The notes under the pieces: generated by a model | The model's database searches: none | The model's input: the letters and a program-made list of their open reading frames with translations, nothing else | Told to the model about the DNA's origin: nothing | In this document: positions 57,348 to 64,000 of the stretch, one piece after another | Layout: every line of letters begins with the position of its first letter | Numbering within the stretch: position 1 is the first letter of the stretch | Program-made: the position numbers and the translations under genes | Assembly (NCBI RefSeq): GCF_000003195.3 | Contig: NC_012871.2 | Coordinates: forward strand, 2,901,997-2,965,996 | Reading direction: 5' to 3' | Length of the DNA: 64,000 nt | From: Sorghum bicolor | Lineage: Eukaryota > Streptophyta > Magnoliopsida > Poales > Poaceae

Positions 57348-60300
57348 GTCTCCGGGTGGGGTTTGCGGCGAGGCAGTGGGGTTTTGGGGGGAGGGGTAAA
57401 CGAAGGCGGCGGGAGGGGGATCAGAGCAGGCAGGGTTTTCCTCCGTCCCTCACCGTTGCCAATGACAATGGGTTTCGAGAGGCCGAGAGGGGAGTGGGTG
57501 GTTAAAGCAAAACTGGCTGAGGCGAAGGGAAGCGGGGACGTACGGCAGTGCATGTGGCGACAATGGAGGACGAAGCCCTGCTGCTGCTGCTGCGCTGCGA
57601 CTGCGAGTGCTTTTCTGTTTCGCTCTTGCTCAGGCTCGTCGGCAGTCGCCTCTGTCTGGCCTTCCTCTCCATGAGTTTTGAGTGCGTAGCATCGTGGTGC
57701 GTTATTCCGCCGGCCGTCGGTACACCACCAGGTAACTACGTGCAGCACGGACCGCCGGAGACCGGCCGGCAGGCCGGGCGTAGAGGTAGTAGAGCTCTAT
57801 CGCCTCGTCTCGTCGAATGTGAGGAGATCAGAATGCGTCGCACGCCAAACCCCACGCGGCCGTCAGGCGTCAGTGACCGGTCACACTGACCTACTGCGCG
57901 CGCTGCCAATGGGCGCCACACTGGCCTTGTATTCCATCTCAAAACCTAAAATTTTTTAAGATTTCTTTTCATATCGAATCTTTAAACGCATGCATAGAGT
58001 ATTAAATATAGACAAAAATAAAATCTAATTGTACAGTTTGGTCGGAATTTATGAGACGAATCTTTTGAGCCTAGTTATTCTATGGTTGGACAATAATTAC
58101 CACAAACAAACAAAAGTGTTACAGTGTCGCGAAATTTTCCCTTCAGAAACTAAACGCGGCCTAGTTGGATGTGCCACTCGATGTGACGAATAATCTTAGG
58201 TCTGGTTTACTTCAACCAAAAAACCAAAAAAAATTAAAATTTTGAATCTTGTGGCAAATACATAAAACATTAAATATAGATGAAAACAAAAACTAATCAT
58301 ACAATTTACCTGTAAATCGTGAGATGAATATTTTAAGTCTAATTAGTTTATAATTAGATAATAATTATTAAATAAAAACAAAAAAGTTATAGTATGTAAA
58401 ACTATTTTTTTTGGAATTAAACAAGACATTAATCCCTTGGGAAGAAAGGGCCGGAACGAAAGGCTGCTTGTAGCCGATCGTAGTCCTTTAGACAGAGGGT
58501 GTGTGTGGGTGGCCGGGGGGGGGGGGGGGGGAGCACGCTACTATCTACAAGTTCAAACACATGTGTGTCACCAAACTATACTGTTGATTGATGCATTTCT
58601 TTTATATAAGAAGAAACTAATTAAGTCAAGTTAAAAGTTAAACAACTATTTACTTAGGTAGGACAACTAAAATGAACTACACGTACTCCCATGTGATAAA
58701 TAAAAAAAATAATTGGCATGTTTAACTTTATTACAGAGTATTCGTTATTTTATGCGCTAGATTCTTAAGATGCATCAAGTGAGATTTTGTAACAAGTATA
58801 TCTGAATACAACACATAAATATATACATTTCAATTCTAATATTCGATCAAAGTTTTCATCATAAATTAATTAATGTTTTCCTTAGCGGAGGAGTGCTTAT
58901 GTATGGGTGTGCGTCATACGGTGTCATCTACTACATGCGCGCGGTGAAATACTATACGGCTAGCAGACGGAAGGCCCTGTTTAGATTGTAGATAAAAATT
59001 TTTTAGGTGTCACATCAGATGTGTCGGAAGGATGTCGGGAGGAATTTTTAGAAACTAATAAAAAAACAAATTACATAGCTCGTCAGGAAACTGCAAGACA
59101 ATTCTATTAAGCATAATTAATCTGGCATTAGCACATGTGGGTTACTGTAGCACTTAAGGCTAATCATGGAGTAACTAGGTTTAAAAGATTCATCTTGCGA
59201 TTTTTAACTAAACTGTGTAATTAGTTTATTCTTTTATTTACATTTAATGTTCCATATGCATGTGTCCAAAGATTCGATGGGATGGATAAAAAAATTTTGG
59301 GTGAGGAACTAAAGAGGGCCTAGTACACGCTTGGAGCCTTTGGTGCCATAGCCCAAAGTAATACCAGCTGTCTCCACTCTTTAGTAGCAGTAGCAGCGGG
59401 TGTTTGGCTGGGGTTGTTAAAGTTTAACACATACTGTAACATTTTCATTTTATTTGTCAATTAGTATCAATCATAGTCTAATTAGACTCAAAAGATTTGG
59501 TTCGTAAATTACTTTTTAGTTTTTTAAATAGTCTATATTTAATACTCTATACATGTGCCTAAACATTCGATTTGACGGGAGTTAAAGTTTAATAACTGGA
59601 CCAAACAGGGTACTTGGTCTGTAAATAACTGTCTTTTACGCTTTACAAGAAATAATTTTAATTACATAGATATTAATAATATTAATATTTATGATACATA
59701 ATTAGTATCATTAGAAAGATATTTGAATCTAGTTTTTTTAATAATTTTATAAAAATATAAATGTTGTACGTATTTCCTATAAATTAAATTAAACTTATGG
59801 CATATACATCAGCGATGACAATTAGATTGGGACGCAGGAGTAAGGCCTTGTTCAGTTCCCAAAATTTTTTGATTCGGGATACTGTAGAACTTTCATTTTC
59901 ATTTGACAATTATTGTCTAATAATGGACTAACTAGACTTAAAAGATTCATCTCGCGATTTACAGGTAAACTGTGTAATTTGTTTTTTGTTTTCGTCTATA
60001 TTTAATGCTTCATGTATCTGACGAAGAATCTTAAAAAAAAAAATTCGTTTTTGAAGTGAAAGAACTTGGGCCTAAAGTAATACTCCTCTACAAGTACAAG
60101 TACAAGTACAAGTACAAGGGCACAGTAAAAAACCCGGAAACTCTCAAGCAGAGGCTGTGTAAAAACCAGCAATGGCTGCCTCCTACTCCTGCTACGGTAC
60201 CAGTACACCGAGGCCTTGGTTAGTTCAAATTTTTTTATAAAATGTACACTGTTGTATTTTTGTTTGTATTTGATAAATATTGTCCAATTATAGATTAATT

Positions 60301-63300
60301 AGTCTCAAAAGATTCGTTTCATAAATTACAAATAAACTGTATAATTAGTTATTTCTTTTATTTATATTTAATGTTTTATATATGTGGTGTAAAATTCGAT
60401 GTAACAAATAATATGAAAAAATTTGCAAACTTTTTTAAAACTAAACAAGACGCTACACCTAGCACCTGCAACTCCTATTGGAACGGTCAAAAGCCAGAGA
60501 TAACGCACGATCACATCACGCAATTGGCCCGCCTCGCCTCGGTTCTCTGATAGGCAGCTTTTGAACGGTGAAGATAGTACATGCCCAGATGTACATACCA
60601 CCAGACATTTTCGCACTGCCGGGTGCCTGCCTGAATTCCTTTCTGTCTGTACTGCTCCGCCCGGTGCCTTCTATCAGCTCCCTCCACCGCACCATCCATG
60701 CTCTCCTCTCCTCTAGTACCGTAGGCTGTTGGCTACCCTTGTTTAGTTTGTAAAAAAAATTAAGATTTTCCGTCGCATCGAATCTTTCGACATATACATT
60801 GAATATTAAATATATAAAAAAATAAAAATTAATTACACAGTTTATCTATAATTTACGAGACGAATCTTTTAAGTCTAGTTAGTTTATAGTTAGACAATAA
60901 TTAACTAATACAAACGAAAATGCTACGGTTTCTAAAATCCAAAAATTTTACCATGTGAACAAGACCTAAAACCAAGGCTGTTGGCTCTTGTTCTGCCGCC
61001 TGTTAGCCTCTCGCCTCTCCACACACGACTCAACCTGCTTTCACCGGCTATACATTTTTTTTTTGGAAAAAAAGGGAATTCTGCCAATGCATAAAAAGAC
61101 TCTTTTTATGTAGTGTGTACATAAACAAAAATTACTCCATCTGTTTTTGCATGAATCAGGCCCCGTTTAGTTCTAAAAAATTTATAAAATTTTCTAAAAT
61201 TCTTCATCACACCTAATCTTTGGACGCATGCATTGAGCATTAAATAAAAATAAAAAATAAATAATTGCATAGTTTTGCGAAACGAATCTTTTGAGCCTAA
61301 TTAGTCCATGATTGGACCATAATTATCAAATACAAACGAAAATACTACAGTAACCAAACCCAATTTTTTTCACCAACTAAACAAGGCATCAATTCCTAGA
61401 ATTCATGTCAGTCAGACCTTTTTAAGTTTGACTAACTTTATAAAAAAGAGGAATGATACCTATGACATAAAATGAACATCTTATGAAAATATATTGTATG
61501 ATAAATCTTATTATACTAATATGATACTATAAATTCTATTTTTTTAAAAAAATGGTCAAATTTTAAAAATTTAACTTAAGATAACTTTGGAAATCTATTT
61601 ATTTAGGGACTGAGGGAGTATATCATCAATAGACTAATATTCCATGTATCCTTTAATACAAACTAATGTTGAATTTATTAAAGTAATTGAGGATAAAGAT
61701 GTATTGTGAGTAACATTTGATAGTCAAAGTACGTTTCTAAAGACTTTTTTCTTCACAAATCCTATATGCATTAGACAAATAAACGAAGGGAGTATTATTA
61801 CTAACGGAGATGATGTAGGGCCGCAACCCTATTCTGTTGTACTACTTTAGTCGTACTTTTCATTGAATAAACAATATTTTTTATCACAATATTTCAACAT
61901 AAGCCAAATTTTAGCAAAACTACTCGGACCAAGTGATTATACACATCCGTTTGCGCTGCCAGTAGAATATTTGCCCACTTCAAATTATGGCACTCGTTTG
62001 ATTATATTAATGCACAACAGTGAGGTTGTATAATATGAATCTTACTTTTATTACCAATTCTTATGAAAAAAATTACAATTGATGATTTTGGCAGACACTC
62101 CACTTGACCACCTATGCACTACGCAAGTGGGCCCAAACCCTTTGGAAATACTCTTAGTTGATTATAGAGGAGGTAGACACAAGATGATTTTGGCAGACAC
62201 GCCACTTGACCACCTATATGCACTACGCAAGTGGGCTCAAACCCTTTGGAAATACTCCTAGTTGATTATAGAGGAGGTAGACACAAGAAACGATCGACCA
62301 CTGGAAATTGTGTTTTTAGATGGGGTTCCTTGTGCGAGTCGACAAAAACCATTCAAACTTTTTTACAATTTTTAATCTTCTCAATGAAGTCGTGTTCAGA
62401 ATGAAAATTTATGGAGGGTAATATCGTCTCCATGCATCTATAGTAAAATTTATGTATTGTTTGCAAACTTTTTGGCATACACGTTTGAAAAATTTATGGA
62501 GGGTAATATCATCATTGTGACATCTTTTCCTTATACTTCACACGTGTACGACATTCCGAATACTTATACAAAAATAATTGTGAGAATTACAGTTGTAGAA
62601 GGGGATACACATGATATATGCCCCATAAAATCTCATTGGAACACAATTTAATTAAATGGACTAAAAATACAATTGGAGGTGCTTTTAGCCTTTTTCTTAT
62701 CAACATTAAGAGGTGGTTCACAAAAAGGAATTGTATATGAAGATAACCATTTTTTACGAGGGGGTATCTTAATTATGTAAACTGCGTCTCGAAATCACTT
62801 CCTGCAGCAAAGGTTCAAGAAAGGCTATTAGCAAAAACTATGTGGTGGTATGGTATCTGTTTAGAAAGGTTCTTAAGGAAAATCGCGTGATTCTATGGGT
62901 CCTTTTTGTAAGTAAACATACTACTAAGTACTAACAGATGACAAATTTGTTTCATAAAAAATAAAAAAACAAAGGACAAATTTCATGATCAGCCCCATGT
63001 CCTTTTTTAACTAAGTAGTGCCGGCCACCAACGTCAGCTCCATGTTCATCGAAAATTTTACAAAATGGTTACTGTAACACTTTCATTTGTATTTGATAAT
63101 TATTGTCTAATTATAGACTAACTAGACTCAAAAGATTTGTCTCGCAAATTACAAACAAATGCAATTAGTTATTTGTTATCTATATTTAATTAATGCTTCA
63201 TGCATGTGTCGCAAGATTCGATGTGACGGAAAATATTAAAAAAATTTACAGTTTTTTTAGAACTAAACAGTAAAAGTCTTCTTTTCCATTTTGCATCCCG

Positions 63301-63385
63301 GAAGAGACAGATGTTCTCTTTTATTTTTATTTTTATTTTTATTTTTTTTAGAAAATAAGAGCAGACTACATACTTCAAAAGGAGA
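57348..63385. other. Gene B upstream region and MITE-rich distal part of unit 2
   Basis: It matches 44293-50329 of unit 1 element for element, including the G run (about 58515-58531), the 102-bp duplication and the junction word. No additional gene is seen. Confidence 0.7.
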
Positions 63386-64000
63386 AGACTACATACTTCA
63401 ATATTGTGTTGAGTTAAATTCTCCAACCTTAATTAAGTTTATAGGAAAATACACCAATATTTACATGTAAACAAATAGTTTCTTTAGAAAATAAGAGCAG
63501 ATAATATTTAAAGGAAGAGAAAATCTTTTTTTTTTTTTAAAAAAAAACATAGAGGAAGAGAAACTTTTTGTTTTTTTTACAACTCTTCTACGAGAAGACT
63601 CCGTGTATTCCAGCAAACATGTGTTTTCTCAAGGACTTTTGTGTGAAAATTGTGGTCCACTCGTATTCCTGGACGCGAGCGAAACCGAACCGGAGACAGA
63701 CACGACGAGCTGCCCGATTCCTTCCCCACATCCATCGTCAAAAGGAGAAGAGAGAGAGAGAGAGGAGCAAACCCTAGCTCCAGCTTGCCTCCTACTCCGC
63801 CATCATCCAGATCCGGCCGGTGCGTGCGATGGCGCTGCGCGTTCTGGCCCGTAAGCTGAGGTTCCCTGCCACGTCCGTTCTCCAGCGGGCGTCGACCCCC
63901 GTGGTGTCGCCGCCGGCGAGCTCCCGACTTCTCACCTCCCACTCCTCTCAGGTGCGTGTTCTCCGTTTTCTGCTCTGGATTATATTGATCAGCGGAGCAA
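63386..64000 (+). repeat. Tandem array unit 3, start only
   Basis: It is colinear with the first 615 bp of units 1 and 2 and cut by the window end. The GA microsatellite length matches unit 1 rather than unit 2, while the T run is the longest of the three (13 versus 11 and 12). Confidence 0.95.
63829..63951 (+). CDS. Gene A, copy 3, exon 1 only (truncated by window end)
   Basis: The first exon encodes the same 41-residue presequence-like N-terminus and has the same CAG|GTGCGT donor as copies 1 and 2. The later exons lie beyond the window. Confidence 0.75.

Larger units (their letters stand above)
50330..63385 (+). repeat. Tandem array unit 2 (13,056 bp)
   Basis: It is colinear with unit 1 over its whole length at near-identity. 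The length difference comes from one extra T in a T run, one extra GA in the gene A leader and one extra G in the G run near 58515. Its MITE blocks lie at about 53142-54219 and 57944-61621 and the TACAAG repeat at 60089-60118. Confidence 0.97.

Noticed and set aside
1..64000. Intact tRNA, rRNA or CRISPR loci
   Set aside because: No cloverleaf-compatible tRNA, rRNA core sequence or regularly spaced short repeats with unique spacers were seen; the only tRNA-like block (5925-5994) has poor acceptor pairing.

Overview
This is a window of a plant nuclear genome, most likely a panicoid/andropogonoid grass such as Sorghum or a close relative. The evidence is intron-containing genes with GT-AG splice sites, GC-rich grass-type first exons, and very many Tourist-like MITEs with GGCCTTGTTTAGTT-type ends and TAA-type target duplications. 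Stowaway MITEs, nested CACTA (En/Spm) transposons, a non-autonomous LTR element and a gene-capturing Helitron are also present. I see no bacterial or organellar features, rRNA, intact tRNA or CRISPR.

Layout. Positions 1-7.4 kb are gene-free and hold several MITEs plus a 1.2-kb CACTA remnant (5076-6281, target duplication AGT) containing a tRNA-like block. Positions 7.4-16.1 kb are an 8.6-kb CACTA element whose minus-strand genes decayed. Its transposase_24/DUF8039-type gene was split by a 2.4-kb solo-LTR-like insertion with a perfect CTGAT target duplication, and a proline-rich/Ulp1-protease-like gene keeps its catalytic residues. Positions 16.1-18.7 kb are intergenic with two Stowaway elements. 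Positions 18,746-20,558 (minus) hold the clearest ordinary gene, a three-exon type-III patatin-like phospholipase with a TATA box. Positions 20.6-23.5 kb are intergenic. Positions 23,486-36,931 are one 13.4-kb CACTA element bounded by matching TCG duplications. It carries a broken TNP2-like transposase and has two nested insertions: a 2.6-kb LTR element with two 407-bp LTRs, and a ~4.2-kb Helitron carrying fragments of a replication factor C subunit 1 gene.

From 37,278 to the end of the window the DNA is a head-to-tail tandem array with a ~13.05-kb unit: two complete copies (37,278-50,329 and 50,330-63,385) and the start of a third (63,386-64,000). I noticed only three single-base differences between copies 1 and 2, plus homopolymer/microsatellite length changes. 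Each unit carries two convergent genes: gene A (plus; 3 exons; 133 aa; mitochondrial-type N-terminus and one membrane segment) and gene B (minus; 2 exons; about 571 aa; internally repeated, with a duplicated mitochondrial-type presequence and a C-terminal membrane segment). Each unit also has more than a dozen MITEs. I do not recognise either gene's family. The array is the most unusual structure here: a very recent or homogenised amplification of a two-gene unit, or an assembly duplication that must be excluded. The window ends inside copy 3, so the total copy number is unknown.
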